DNA of 64,000 bases from Ficedula albicollis (GCF_000247815.1 NC_021677.1:64156038-64220037); one strand, 5' to 3'; shown: positions 1-12,338, counted from the first letter of the stretch. Notes: generated by a model not told the origin, from the sequence alone. Numbers and translations: made by a program.

Positions 1-119
1 AGGCCTTAAAATGGGGAAGGTTTACATCATTCTGGCCCAAAATGAGCTCTGCAGCCCAGGAGGGAGCTGTGCTTGTGCCCATGGGGTGACAGGGAAACAC
101 AGAATCCCAGAACAGTCTG

Positions 120-215
120 GGCTGGGATGGAGTTAAACCCTGCCAGGGCCTGCCCACCCTCCCAGGGGACAATTCCTTCCCAATATCCTGTCCATCCCTG
201 CCCTCTGGCAGTTTG
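120..215 (-). mobile_element. CR1 LINE fragment (internal 3' region)
   Basis: Read on the minus strand this matches the segment seen in the longer CR1 copies at 19215-19757 and 39903-40512: the 'cactgccagagggcaggg' block followed by a Gly/Pro-like G-rich stretch. It is short, lacks both ends, and abuts an oppositely oriented CR1 piece. It is a dead fragment with no coding capacity. Confidence 0.7.
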
Positions 216-290
216 GATGTGAGCAATGTTGTTCAGGAATGTTTGGAACCTTGTCCTGGCCAGCCCTGGCCCAGCTCCCAGGGCAGGCTG

Positions 291-412
291 CAGTCCCCAT
301 CCCTGGAGGGATTCCAATCCCGGAGGATGTGGCACTTGGGGACACGGTTGGTGTGGCCTTGGCAGGGCTGGGAGAGCAGTTGGACTCTGATCTCAAGGAC
401 CATTTCTAATGA
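291..412 (+). mobile_element. CR1 LINE 3' fragment (older subfamily)
   Basis: The order of blocks 'ccatccctggagggattc', 'ggatgtggcacttgggga', 'ggccttggcagggctggg' and 'ttggactctgatctcaagg' follows the 3' UTR of avian CR1 elements of the type usually called CR1-Y or CR1-J; that subfamily name is from memory. The terminal ATTCTATG repeats are decayed. It differs from the subfamily that dominates the window. Confidence 0.65.
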
Positions 413-1137
413 TGTCACCACTTCCATGAGTGTTTCCAGCTCCCTCCAGCCGCTCCCTGCTAGGAGAGGGAGCCCAGAATGGATGCAGTGACTCAGGGAC
501 TGGGGGCTCGTGCGTGACTGCAGAACCATCACCAGGTTTTTAAGCAGATCTTCTCCTCTCCAGCCTCGTGTCCTGCTCCTTCCAGGTCACTGGGCACGGG
601 AGAAGCCTCTGCAGGACGCCAGGGTCGGGAAGGACAGCGCAGGAAAAGCTCTGCCAGGGGCTGTGTGAGGGCAGCAGGAGCCCCCTGCTCCCTGCAGCCC
701 CATCCACGCTGCCTTTGCTCCGGGATTTGCCCAGTTCTGGGGTAGCTGCTGGAATGAAACCTCCCATCCGTTGCTGGAAGCACAGCAATGGGATTTGTGA
801 AGCTGATGTGCATTTCTCCTTTTGCTTCATCTCTGCTCAGCAGCAAAATGAGAATCCACTCTGAGTTCTTGTAGCAAAAGCACTTCCCAGCCTGCCTGGA
901 GATAAGCAGGGATGGATAATTTAAACACTAAAGTGGTTTTTGTGCCGTGGCTGGGAGTGCCTGGGAGAGCTGAGGCTCTCCCTCCCCAAATGCTGCCAGT
1001 GTTTCCCCAGAACTTCCTATAAACTTCCAAAGGGCCTTCATGGGGAACAGGAAGGGAAGGATCCTCCCAGAGCCTTGGAAATGACCCAGAAGTTCTGGGA
1101 GTCAAAGTTTGCCCACCCTGAGTCATTTGAGGCTGTT
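413..1137. other. Repeat-poor interval, no feature recognised
   Basis: Moderately GC-rich, mixed-composition DNA. ORFs of 70-150 codons are open on both strands but show no recognisable domain and overlap the neighbouring CR1. I see no tandem array, RNA gene or splice-bounded exon. Confidence 0.5.
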
Positions 1138-1350
1138 CAGAGCAGCTGTGGCTGCCCCTGGACCCCTGGAATTCCCAGGAATTGGGAATTCCTGGCTGGG
1201 GTGGAGTTCCCAGAGCAGCTGTGGCTGCCCCTGGACCCCTGGCAGTGCCCAAGGCCAGGCTGGACAGTGGGACAGTGGGAGGTGTCCCTGCCATGGCAGG
1301 GGGGCACTGGGGGGGATTTGAGGTCCCTCCATGTTTCTATGATTCTATGA
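1138..1350 (+). mobile_element. CR1 LINE 3' end with internal duplication
   Basis: The copy carries the standard 3' UTR blocks 'tggctgcccctggacccctg', 'cagtgcccaaggccaggctg' and 'gggaggtgtccctgccatgg', and finishes with the CR1 terminal motif 'ttctatgattctatga'. The block starting 'cagagcagctgtggctgccc' occurs at 1138 and again at 1211, so about 73 bp is duplicated in tandem inside the element. Truncated at the 5' side, as is usual for CR1. Confidence 0.9.
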
Positions 1351-1585
1351 AGAGCTCAAGTTGGATGATGTCCATTCAGTCAAAGAAAGATTTCTGTTGT
1401 TTTGTGCTCTGTGCTTTAAGGGTGGATATCTGCTGCCCTGGGCTGTGACCTGCTCCACGTGTCAGCTGTGGCAGGGACACGGCTGCTCCTGCTTTGGAGC
1501 TGGGTGAAACACGGGAGGGTTGGGAGCTTTCCAGCCAAGCTGGTTCCCAAGAGATCCAATTCTCCTTTTGTGTTGCAATTTATTT

Positions 1586-1745
1586 TAGAGGGCACAGGAG
1601 TTTATCCTTTTTTTGGCCCCGAGGCTGCCAGAGCTGCAGGAGCGTTTGGACACCAGGGTGGGATTGTGGGGGTCTGTGCAGGGACAGGGCTGGGCTGGGT
1701 GATCCCTGGGGGTCCCTCCCAGCTCAGAACATTCCAGGATTCTGT
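1586..1745 (+). mobile_element. CR1 LINE 3' fragment (subfamily B)
   Basis: Contains 'agagggcacaggagtttatc', 'ggctgccagagctgcaggag', 'gggtgggattgtgggggtct' and the terminal region 'ctcagaacattccaggattc'. The same block order recurs at 55421. This is a different CR1 3' type from the one at 1138. Confidence 0.75.
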
Positions 1746-2241
1746 GCTTTCCGAGGGCAGGGCTGTCTCACACATCACCCCAGCGCTGTGCAAGCTGAGC
1801 TGATGAAACGATCTCAGAAAAATAAAAAATCTCATGTAGTCAGAGCTCAGAGAGAAAAAACCACCTCGTGCAGGGCTTCCCGGAGCGCTACAGTCTCCTG
1901 GAAATAAATGAACAGATTGCCATGAATGAATAAACTGCTTAAGACACTAATTCACATTCAGGAGGCCACGGGGCTGGGGCTGGGTGAGGATGACAGAACT
2001 GCTTCCCTGCGATTGCTGCTGCACGGAGCTGGAGGAGGCAAACAGAAGGTGGCCGTGCTCTGCACACAAACTGCTGGGCACAGATGGCTCCCGGGGCTCC
2101 TGCCCACGGAAACGGGCCAGGAGCTGTGCCAGCCTGGCTCCCTGCTCGGGAACAGGCGTCTGCAGGGCAGGCTGGGCAGAGCAGCTGAGGGCAGAGCTCT
2201 GCCTGCTGAGACAGCCACAGCAGCAGGGAGCTGGGCCAGGC
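1746..2241. other. Repeat-poor interval
   Basis: Mixed-composition DNA with a short A-rich part at 1810-1960 and a GC-rich part at 1980-2240. ORFs of 175-190 codons run through it but continue into the CR1 copy downstream and have no recognisable domain, so I do not call a gene. Confidence 0.5.
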
Positions 2242-2459
2242 AGGCTCAGGCTGCATTTTGGGAAAGGTTCTTCCCTCCCCCAGAGGGGCTGGCACTGCCC
2301 AGGCTCCCCAGGGAATGGGCACGGCCCCGAGGCTGCCAGAGCTCCAGTTTGGACACCAGGGATGGACAGGGTGGGATTGTTGGGGGTCTGGGCAGGGACA
2401 GGGGTTGGGATGATGCTGGGGGTCCCAATTCAGGATATCCCATGGTTTTATGATTCTAA
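2242..2459 (+). mobile_element. CR1 LINE 3' end (subfamily C)
   Basis: Begins 'ggctcaggctgcattttggg', then 'aggttcttccctcccccaga', 'ggctccccagggaatgggca', 'ggacaccagggatggacagg' and a terminal 'caggatatcccatggtttta' followed by 'tgattcta'. Two close relatives lie at 28288 and 43800 in the same orientation. Confidence 0.85.
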
Positions 2460-2652
2460 GAGAAAATATGGGGAATTTGGCCATGCACTCACTGGGCTGT
2501 TGGGGAAAGCTGTGGGCACAGCACAGGTTTGGGATGGTGATCAGGGAATGCTTTAGGGCCCCTTTGATCATTCCAGGGTTTCTGTGCAGCTGTAACTGCT
2601 CAGGGCTGGCTGTCCTCAGAACCAGGGCAGGTGGAGTGGGACTGGGGCTGCC

Positions 2653-3524
2653 ATGGGCCCTTGGCATGGCACCTGTGCATGGTACCCATCCATGGGCCCT
2701 TGGCATGGCACCTGTCCATGGTACCCATCCATGGTACCTGTCCATGGTACCCATCCATGGGCCCTTGGCATGGTACCCATCCATGGTACCTGTCCATGGT
2801 ACCCATCCATGGGCCCTTGGCATGGTACCCATCCATGGTACCTGTCCATGGTACCCATCCATGGGCCCTTGGCATGGTACCCATCCATGGTACCTGTCCA
2901 TGGTACCCATCCATGGGCCCTTGGCATGGTACCCATCCATGGTACCTGTCCATGGTACCCATCCATGGGCCCTTGGCATGGTACCCATCCATGGTACCTG
3001 TCCATGGTACCCATCCATGGGCCCTTGGCATGGTACCCATCCATGGTACCTGTCCATGGTACCCATCCATGGGCCCTTGGCATGGTACCCATCCATGGTA
3101 CCTGTCCATGGTACCCATCCATGGGCCCTTGGCATGGTACCCATCCATGGTACCTGTCCATGGTACCCATCCATGGGCCCTTGGCATGGTACCCATCCAT
3201 GGTACCTGTCCATGGTACCCATCCATGGGCCCTTGGCATGGTACCCATCCATGGTACCTGTCCATGGTACCCATCCATGGGCCCTTGGCATGGTACCCAT
3301 CCATGGTACCTGTCCATGGTACCCATCCATGGGCCCTTGGCATGGTACCCATCCATGGTACCTGTCCATGGTACCCATCCATGGGCCCTTGGCATGGTAC
3401 CCATCCATGGTACGATCCATGGCACCTGTCCATGGCACCCATCCATGGCACCTGTCCATGGTACCCATCCATGGTACCCGTCCATGGTACCTGTCCATGG
3501 TACCTGTCCATGGTACCCATCCAT
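2653..3524. repeat. Minisatellite, 52-bp period (4 x 13 bp)
   Basis: Successive 'atgggcccttggcatgg' blocks start at 2757, 2809 and 2861, so the period is 52 bp, about 16-17 copies. Each unit splits into four 13-mers related to 'ccatggtacccat', one of which carries GGGCCC. The array is full of the palindromes CCATGG and GGTACC, and both strands are open in several frames, which explains the long pseudo-ORFs rich in H, W, P and M. The right end is looser (3412-3524) and runs directly into a G run. Confidence 0.95.

Positions 3525-3596
<72 letters not shown>
3525..3596 (+). repeat. Poly-G tract, 72 nt
   Basis: Uninterrupted G between two different minisatellites. It starts at the natural 'ccatggg' of the left array unit, and the right array begins 'tcccctctgg' immediately after it. 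Second-shortest of the fourteen tracts in this window. Confidence 0.9.
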
Positions 3597-3597
<1 letters not shown>

Positions 3598-5932
3598 CCC
3601 CTCTGGTCACACCCAGCCCCACATCCCTCGTCCCCTCTGGTCACACCCAGCCCCACATCCCTCGTCCCCTCTGGTCACACCCAGCCCCACATCCCTCGTC
3701 CCCTCTGGTCACACCCAGCCCCACATCCCTCGTCCCCTCTGGTCACACCCAGCCCCACATCCCTCGTCCCCTCTGGTCACACCCAGCCCCACATCCCTCG
3801 TCCCCTCTGGTCACACCCAGCCCCACATCCCTCGTCCCCTCTGGTCACACCCAGCCCCACATCCCTCGTCCTCTCTGGTTAAACCCAGCCCCACATCCCT
3901 CATCCTCTCTGGTCACACCCAGCCCCACATCCCTCGTCCCTTCTGGTCACACCCAGCCCCACATCCCTCATCCCCTCTGGTCACACCCAGCCCCACATCC
4001 CTCGTCCCTTCTGGTCACACCCAGCCCCACATCCCTCGTCCCTTCTGGTCACACCCAGCCCCACATCCCTCGTCCCTTCTGGTCACACCCAGCCCCACAT
4101 CCCTCGTCCCTTCTGGTCACACCCAGCCCCACATCCCTCGTCCCTTCTGGTCACACCCAGCCCCACATCCCTCGTCCCTTCTGGTCACACCCAGCCCCAC
4201 ATCCCTCGTCCCTTCTGGTCACACCCAGCCCCACATCCCTCGTCCCTTCTGGTCACACCCAGCCCCACATCCCTCGTCCCTTCTGGTCACACCCAGCCCC
4301 ACATCCCTCGTCCCTTCTGGTCACACCCAGCCCCACATCCCTCGTCCCTTCTGGTCACACCCAGCCCCACATCCCTCGTCCCTTCTGGTCACACCCAGCC
4401 CCACATCCCTCGTCCCTTCTGGTCACACCCAGCCCCACATCCCTCGTCCCTTCTGGTCACACCCAGCCCCACATCCCTCGTCCCTTCTGGTCACACCCAG
4501 CCCCACATCCCTCGTCCCTTCTGGTCACACCCAGCCCCACATCCCTCGTCCCTTCTGGTCACACCCAGCCCCACATCCCTCGTCCCTTCTGGTCACACCC
4601 AGCCCCACATCCCTCGTCCCTTCTGGTCACACCCAGCCCCACATCCCTCGTCCCTTCTGGTCACACCCAGCCCCACATCCCTCGTCCCTTCTGGTCACAC
4701 CCAGCCCCACATCCCTCGTCCCTTCTGGTCACACCCAGCCCCACATCCCTCGTCCCTTCTGGTCACACCCAGCCCCACATCCCTCGTCCCTTCTGGTCAC
4801 ACCCAGCCCCACATCCCTCGTCCCTTCTGGTCACACCCAGCCCCACATCCCTCGTCCCTTCTGGTCACACCCAGCCCCACATCCCTCGTCCCTTCTGGTC
4901 ACACCCAGCCCCACATCCCTCGTCCCTTCTGGTCACACCCAGCCCCACATCCCTCGTCCCTTCTGGTCACACCCAGCCCCACATCCCTCGTCCCTTCTGG
5001 TCACACCCAGCCCCACATCCCTCGTCCCTTCTGGTCACACCCAGCCCCACATCCCTCGTCCCTTCTGGTCACACCCAGCCCCACATCCCTCGTCCCTTCT
5101 GGTCACACCCAGCCCCACATCCCTCGTCCCTTCTGGTCACACCCAGCCCCACATCCCTCGTCCCTTCTGGTCACACCCAGCCCCACATCCCTCGTCCCTT
5201 CTGGTCACACCCAGCCCCACATCCCTCGTCCCTTCTGGTCACACCCAGCCCCACATCCCTCGTCCCTTCTGGTCACACCCAGCCCCACATCCCTCGTCCC
5301 TTCTGGTCACACCCAGCCCCACATCCCTCGTCCCTTCTGGTCACACCCAGCCCCACATCCCTCGTCCCTTCTGGTCACACCCAGCCCCACATCCCTCGTC
5401 CCTTCTGGTCACACCCAGCCCCACATCCCTCGTCCCTTCTGGTCACACCCAGCCCCACATCCCTCGTCCCTTCTGGTCACACCCAGCCCCACATCCCTCG
5501 TCCCTTCTGGTCACACCCAGCCCCACATCCCTCGTCCCTTCTGGTCACACCCAGCCCCACATCCCTCGTCCCTTCTGGTCACACCCAGCCCCACATCCCT
5601 CGTCCCTTCTGGTCACACCCAGCCCCACATCCCTCGTCCCTTCTGGTCACACCCAGCCCCACATCCCTCGTCCCTTCTGGTCACACCCAGCCCCACATCC
5701 CTCGTCCCTTCTGGTCACACCCAGCCCCACATCCCTCGTCCCTTCTGGTCACACCCAGCCCCACATCCCTCGTCCCTTCTGGTCACACCCAGCCCCACAT
5801 CCCTCGTCCCTTCTGGTCACACCCAGCCCCACATCCCTCGTCCCTTCTGGTCACACCCAGCCCCACATCCCTCGTCCCTTCTGGTCACACCCAGCCCCAC
5901 ATCCCTCGTCCCCTCTGGTCACACCCAGCCCG
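3597..5932. repeat. Minisatellite, 34-bp period, about 69 copies
   Basis: The unit has the core 'tggtcacacccagccccaca' followed by 'tccctcgtccc'. The left edge (about 3597-3870) is a CCCTCTGG variant, then a few diverged units follow (3870-3990, including 'ggttaaaccc'). The centre is almost perfectly homogeneous CCTTCTGG, and the last unit reverts to CCCTCTGG. Because 34 is not a multiple of 3, all three frames stay open, giving apparent 1,100-residue ORFs that are not genes. Confidence 0.95.
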
Positions 5933-6290
5933 GGCCCTGCCTGTGTTTGGAGCTCTGATGGCCTGAAGGGTGTCAGGCCCTAACAAAGAGCCCTGTTTGC
6001 TGTGCAGCAGCCCCAGGCAGGGCTTTGGAGGGCTCTGGGCTCTGAGATAAGCCAGCTCTGCAGGTGCCAGGAGCAGCTGCTTCCCAGCACCGACAAATGG
6101 GGATTTGATGAGTTCCTGGAGATGACAAAATGGACCAAAGATAAAGATCTGTGTGAGAGAACCGTTCAGTTCAGTTCAGTTATTGAAATCCTCGAGCTGA
6201 ACTGCTCAGTGCCGAGGGGAGGGGCTGCTCCAGCCCAGGGGGCACTGGGGACACTGCTGCTGCTTTGGGGGGCTGTGGGGTCTCAGTGAG
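5933..6290. other. Repeat-poor interval
   Basis: Contains a small tandem 'cagttcagttcagttatt' at about 6167 and mixed-composition DNA. No coding or RNA feature is supported. Confidence 0.45.
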
Positions 6291-6621
6291 CAGAGCCCAC
6301 CCTGACCCCAGAGCAGCACCCTGGCATCTGGAGCAGGATCCTGACCCCAGAGCAGGACCCTGACCCCAGAGCAGGATCCTGACCCCAATACAGCACCCTG
6401 GCCCCAGAGCAGCACCCTGGCATAACAGCACCCTGGCCCCAGAGCAGGACCCTGACCCCAGAGCAGGACCCTGACCCCCATAACAGCACCCTGGCCCCAG
6501 AGCAGGACCCTGACCCCAGAGCAGGACCCTGACCCCCATAACAGCACCCTGGCCCCAGAGCAGGACCCTGACCCCAGAGCAGGACCCTGACCCCCATAAC
6601 AGCACCCTGGCCCCAGAGCAG
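6291..6621. repeat. Minisatellite, 58-bp higher-order repeat of 17-bp units
   Basis: Monomers resemble 'agcaggaccctgacccc' (17 bp). The marker 'ataacagcac' recurs at 6422, 6480, 6538 and 6596, a strict 58-bp period on the right side, while the left side is less regular. The apparent 230-codon minus-strand ORF here is the array read through. Confidence 0.9.
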
Positions 6622-7753
6622 CAGTGTCTGGGTGTCCCCACGGCACAGCAGCTCAGGTCAGTGCTGGGGCTGTGCCCTTGCAGGGTCTGACGCTCTGGGA
6701 GGTGATCGAGGGGAGCAGAGCAGCTCCCTGGCCGCTTGTGGTGAGCGCTGATCACACTTTGATTAATTAGTGCTGGGTTCAGGGGCTCGTTAGCCTGTGC
6801 AGCGCTCTGCGGGAGCTCACACAGGAGCTTCCTTCCCTCTGCCCTTCCCCTGCCCTTCCCCTGGTCAGGTGCTTCCAAGCCCCACCCAAAGGGTTTGTGC
6901 TAAGCCCTCAGGACACGGATTCTCTTGGTGACCTGGACAATGTAGGGGGGTTTTCTCGATTAAACCCACTATTCCATATTGAAATGCAATTAACCCTCCC
7001 TTATTTCCTATCACAGGCTCCGTGGCTGGTTGGCAGGAGGTGACTGAAACATGGAAAATGGTGTTTGGGTAGGGTGGTGCCTGCTCTGGCTGTTATCCCC
7101 AGCTTCCAGCAGTTCCCATAGAGGGATTTCTCTGCTGGATTTAATGGTGGTGGCCTTGCACAAATATCCCCAAATTACTTCTGAATGCCTCTATCTGCAC
7201 CGTCTGACAGCAGCGATTTTATTATGCATCAGCTGAAAACGCATTTGATTTGTATTAAACCTCTTTGAAGATCTTTCTGCTATTTAATCTCCTTGAGAGT
7301 GGAAGACAAGCGGAATATTGAGGTCATGGAAGAGTGGGAGAGCAAAGAGAAATGTGGTCCTGGAAGAGCAGGTGGGTGGGAGCTGTGCCTTTTTCCTTAA
7401 ATCAAGTGCAGGAGAAGCTTTCCAGCCCGACTCTGGAGGATTTCCAGGCAGCACAGTAGCTATTTTTATTAAACTGTTTTCCTGAACAGCTGCCTACTCA
7501 GGAGTGTCCCTCTGCATTTACTTTCTGTCTCAATATTCCTTTGGTAATAGAACACAGTCATTTAGGCTGGGATAAAAAAGGGAATTAGAATACCTAACAT
7601 ATCCACAGGGCTGGGTTTTCTCGGTGCTTGGCTGCTGTGGGGAGTTGAGTTTAACTCCTAATTACATGGTAGGGTTTGCAGCCTCGGCACTGCTGATGCT
7701 TTTTAGTAAATTCTGAATGGCAATCCTTAAACAAGGCTCTGGAGCTGCTTTGG
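6622..7753. other. Repeat-poor interval, AT-richer after about 6940
   Basis: Contains TAAT-rich stretches at 6940-7010 and 7240-7300 and the sequence upstream of the AAGAG tract. A 61-codon ORF at 7051-7236 has no recognisable domain. Possibly conserved non-coding DNA; no gene is supported. Confidence 0.4.
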
Positions 7754-8705
7754 GGAGAGAAGAGAAGAGAAGAGAAGAGAAGAGGAGAGGAGAGAAGAGA
7801 AGAGAAGAGAAGAGAAGAGAAGAGAAGAGAAGAGAAGAGAAGAGAAGAGAAGAGAAGAGAAGAGAAGAGAAGAGAAGAGAAGAGAAGAGAAGAGAAGAGA
7901 AGAGAAGAGAAGAGAAGAGAAGAGAAGAGAAGAGAAGAGAAGAGAAGAGAAGAGAAGAGAAGAGAAGAGAAGAGAAGAGAAGAGAAGAGAAGAGAAGAGA
8001 AGAGAAGAGAAGAGAAGAGAAGAGAAGAGAAGAGAAGAGAAGAGAAGAGAAGAGAAGAGAAGAGAAGAGAAGAGAAGAGAAGAGAAGAGAAGAGAAGAGA
8101 AGAGAAGAGAAGAGAAGAGAAGAGAAGAGAAGAGAAGAGAAGAGAAGAGAAGAGAAGAGAAGAGAAGAGAAGAGAAGAGAAGAGAAGAGAAGAGAAGAGA
8201 AGAGAAGAGAAGAGAAGAGAAGAGAAGAGAAGAGAAGAGAAGAGAAGAGAAGAGAAGAGAAGAGAAGAGAAGAGAAGAGAAGAGAAGAGAAGAGAAGAGA
8301 AGAGAAGAGAAGAGAAGAGAAGAGAAGAGAAGAGAAGAGAAGAGAAGAGAAGAGAAGAGAAGAGAAGAGAAGAGAAGAGAAGAGAAGAGAAGAGAAGAGA
8401 AGAGAAGAGAAGAGAAGAGAAGAGAAGAGAAGAGAAGAGAAGAGAAGAGAAGAGAAGAGAAGAGAAGAGAAGAGAAGAGAAGAGAAGAGAAGAGAAGAGA
8501 AGAGAAGAGAAGAGAAGAGAAGAGAAGAGAAGAGAAGAGAAGAGAAGAGAAGAGAAGAGAAGAGAAGAGAAGAGAAGAGAAGAGAAGAGAAGAGAAGAGA
8601 AGAGAAGAGAAGAGAAGAGAAGAGAAGAGAAGAGAAGAGAAGAGAAGAGAAGAGAAGAGAAGAGAAGAGAAGAGAAGAGAAGAGAAGAGAAGAGAAGAGA
8701 AGAGG
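7754..8705. repeat. Pentanucleotide microsatellite (AAGAG)n, about 190 copies
   Basis: About 950 bp of purine-only plus-strand sequence with a 5-bp period. The only visible interruption is a short GGAGAGGAG stretch near 7780-7795. Homopurine mirror-repeat DNA of this kind can form intramolecular triplexes. The ORFs encoding REEKR or SLLFS repeats are artefacts of the 5-bp period. Confidence 0.97.
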
Positions 8706-8987
8706 GGGCCTGGAGCAGCTCTTCCCTGCCTTCCCAACAGCTGCTGTGCCAGACTTGCTCTGCTGTGGAATTTCTAACTCATTTCTGTGCTGATCCTCCT
8801 GGATATCCCCCATGCTCTTTCCCTTTTTTCAGTAAACACGAATTTCATCCCTGAATGTGACCAGAGCTGCTCACTCCTCTTGGGATTAGGCCAGAAATCT
8901 CAGAGCTTTCAGTCTAACAGCTGGGTCATGGTGCCCAGATGTTTACTGGTCCTTGCTGGTAATTTTTGAATGTGTGTTTTCCTCTCC

Positions 8988-9115
8988 AGTGAGCATTCCC
9001 AGCTCTCCCAGGCCGGCTCCAAAGGGGCTCCACTGGAGCAGCTCCGTGGTCTCCTCTGGACTCTCTCCAGCTCCACATCCTCCCTGTGCTGATAACTCCA
9101 GACCTGGGCGCTCAA
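8988..9115 (-). mobile_element. CR1 LINE fragment
   Basis: On the plus strand it reads 'cctctccagtgagcattccc', then 'tggtctcctctggactctct', 'ccagctccacatcctccctg' and 'ataactccagacctgggcgc'. This is the minus-strand reading of a CR1 segment upstream of the 3' UTR. Diverged and truncated at both ends. Confidence 0.7.
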
Positions 9116-9175
9116 GTTGATCAATTACCCATTAAAAAAAAATCTATAAAATACCCATTAAATGGTCGGCTTTCC

Positions 9176-9220
9176 TGATCTTGGAGGTCTTTTCCAACCT
9201 AGAGGGTTCTGTGAGGATTC
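9176..9220 (+). mobile_element. CR1 LINE 3'-terminal micro-fragment
   Basis: 'gatcttggaggtcttttcca' followed by 'acctagagggttctgtgagg' matches the last ~45 bp of old avian CR1 elements. Too short for subfamily assignment. Confidence 0.55.
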
Positions 9221-9474
9221 CCTTGCTGAGCAGCAGCCACAGCAGTGGAGCAGGATGCAGTGTGGCACAAGTAGGGGACACCTCATCCCCTTTATCCCAT
9301 TCCTGTTTGCTGGAGCTGTGGGAGGTGGGGCTGTGGCAGGGCAGAGCCCAGAGCTGATGCCCCAGAGTGCCCATCGCCCAGGGAATGTGCCTTGGGCTGC
9401 AATGCAGGATGTGACAGAAATGTGTGTTCTGTCCCATCTGCTGCAGCCGGGTGGGGCAGAGCCCCTGATCTCCT

Positions 9475-10524
<1,050 letters not shown>

Positions 10525-11090
10525 GAATGCCGGGCTGGGGCCATTCCAAACCCTTCACCCTGTGACATCACACACTTTTATCCAAACCACACCCAGTGAT
10601 CCCAGTTCTCATTTTTGGCAGCCTCAGCTGCTCAGACCTGCTGAGCTGCTGCCCCTGGCTCTGGGCAGTGCTGAGCTGGAGCCCATCGCTTTGTCCAGCC
10701 GCTCATCAAGGGGCTCAGGGCATTTTCCCACTTTCTGTGAGTAATCCCTGCGAAGTTCCCTGCTTGGCTCTGAGGAGCAGAGCAGCTCCGTCCATCAGAG
10801 CAGAGCCTGGGCAGGGCTCAGAGAGGGCTGTCAGCACACATCAACCCTGGGGGAGCCAGGGGTCCCTCCTGCCTGCAGGGCTGGAGCACAGCCCAGAGAT
10901 GGAGAGCTATAAACAGCACACAGGGCTCTGGCTTGGTCTCTGCAATGTCAAAAGCCTCAAAATCCAGGGCAGTGCTCCCCAAAAGCTCTGCAGAACTGGA
11001 CCTTGCTGTGTGTGGGGTGCACACAGTGGAAAAGCATTTTTATTTTAGGAGTTACTAATTTTGCTGACTGTCAACCCGATTTTTAAAGCC
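10525..11090. other. Repeat-poor interval
   Basis: Mixed-composition DNA after the LTR end. ORFs of 100-150 codons are open but show no domain. No array or RNA gene is seen. Confidence 0.45.
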
Positions 11091-11191
11091 CACCCAGTGC
11101 TCCCCTGCCACGGCAGGGACACCCCACACTGTCCCAGCTGCTCCAGCCCCAGTGTCCAGCCTGGCCTTGGGATCCAGGGGCAGCCACAGCA
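11091..11191 (-). mobile_element. CR1 LINE 3' UTR fragment
   Basis: Plus strand reads 'ctgccacggcagggacaccc', 'ctgctccagccccagtgtcc' and 'agcctggccttgggatccag', the reverse of the common CR1 3' UTR. A small internal deletion joins 'ggccttggg' to 'atccagg', losing the 'cactgccaggg' step seen in other copies. Confidence 0.85.
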
Positions 11192-12338
11192 AACCTGGGC
11201 AATCAACAAAACCAATTTTCCAGAACACCCCAGGCTGCACCAATGGAAATACAGTGCCTCTTGCTGCGCCAGAGTTTTCCCCAGCCCCTGTCCATGTGAA
11301 GCCGTTCCCGTGTCCTGTCCCTCCAGCCCTGTCCCTGCTGTCCCAGTGCAGGAGCTGGGGAAGCTCCGAGGGTTTATCTCCTCGTTTTCAGCCCCAGAAG
11401 GCTGCAGGGCGGGGACCGGGGGTTTCTACAGCCAGCAGTTCGTTTTTCTTCATTAGTTTGTCCTCGCAGAAGTCCCCAGCCCAGCCCAGGAGCCCTGGGG
11501 CCGATCCTGCACGGAGGAAGATGAGGATGAGGATGAAGAGCTGCTCCTCCTTAACCTTGGCAGCCCTGACCTACATTGCAGCCCCTTTATTCTCCTCTCC
11601 CTGCTGCAGAAGCAGTTTATTTGGGGAATACATAAAAAGCCCTGAAAATACAGCCCCTGACGATATTTCAGGCTGATGGTTTGCACTTTACAGGAGCCTT
11701 TAATCTTCCTTGGGATAAAGCAAAGCCTAAATTACCAGCTGGGAAGTGCTGGGTGCTGGGCTCAGTGTGGGCCAGCTCTGGGCACACAGCCAGGCCTTTA
11801 TTTGCAGGACAGAATAAAATCCCTCCCAAAAATTCACCCTTTATTTTTCCTCCCAAACCTCCATTGTCTTACGGGCTCGACTTGCAAACATTTAAAATTT
11901 GCATTAATATTGGCAAGAACAAACTTCATGATTTCTTGCTCTTGGTACAAGTGAAGCCTATGCTCAAGATCACACTGTTATAAATGATCCTATTATCACT
12001 GCAATCCTGGAGAACCTTCCCAGGATAAAGCTCATCTCAAAGCAGAGGCTCCCAATTTTAGGTTTGTAAATACTGAGCAGCACAGTCTGCACTGTGCATC
12101 CACTGTGTGCAGCTGCAGCTGGTGGTGCCACACTCCCAGTCCCACCTGCATTATCCTAATGAAATTTCATAGAAACAGCACTTTGAATTGGCCAAGGCTT
12201 CCTCTAAAGGCGTGGGGGTTTCTCTATCAGAATTTCAGTCATATTTACCCTCTGAGTTACACAGTACAACTCTGTTCTTGCTGAGAAATCCACAGAACTT
12301 CCTATTTTAAGCTGAAGTAGGGGAGATTCAGTGGGATA
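11192..12338. other. Repeat-poor interval with AT-rich right half
   Basis: The left part is GC-rich with a short GATGAG-like run near 11515-11540. From about 11800 it becomes AT-rich with several TAAT motifs. No coding exon is supported. The 11800-12190 part is a candidate for conserved non-coding DNA, untested. Confidence 0.4.

Noticed and set aside
2450..5983. 1,177-codon ORF rich in H, W, P, M and S
   Set aside because: Translation of two minisatellites with periods of 52 and 34 bp, neither divisible by 3, so all frames are open. No plausible protein.
7662..8813. SLLFS-repeat membrane-like ORF and REEKR-repeat coiled-coil-like ORF
   Set aside because: Both come from the (AAGAG)n tract read on opposite strands.
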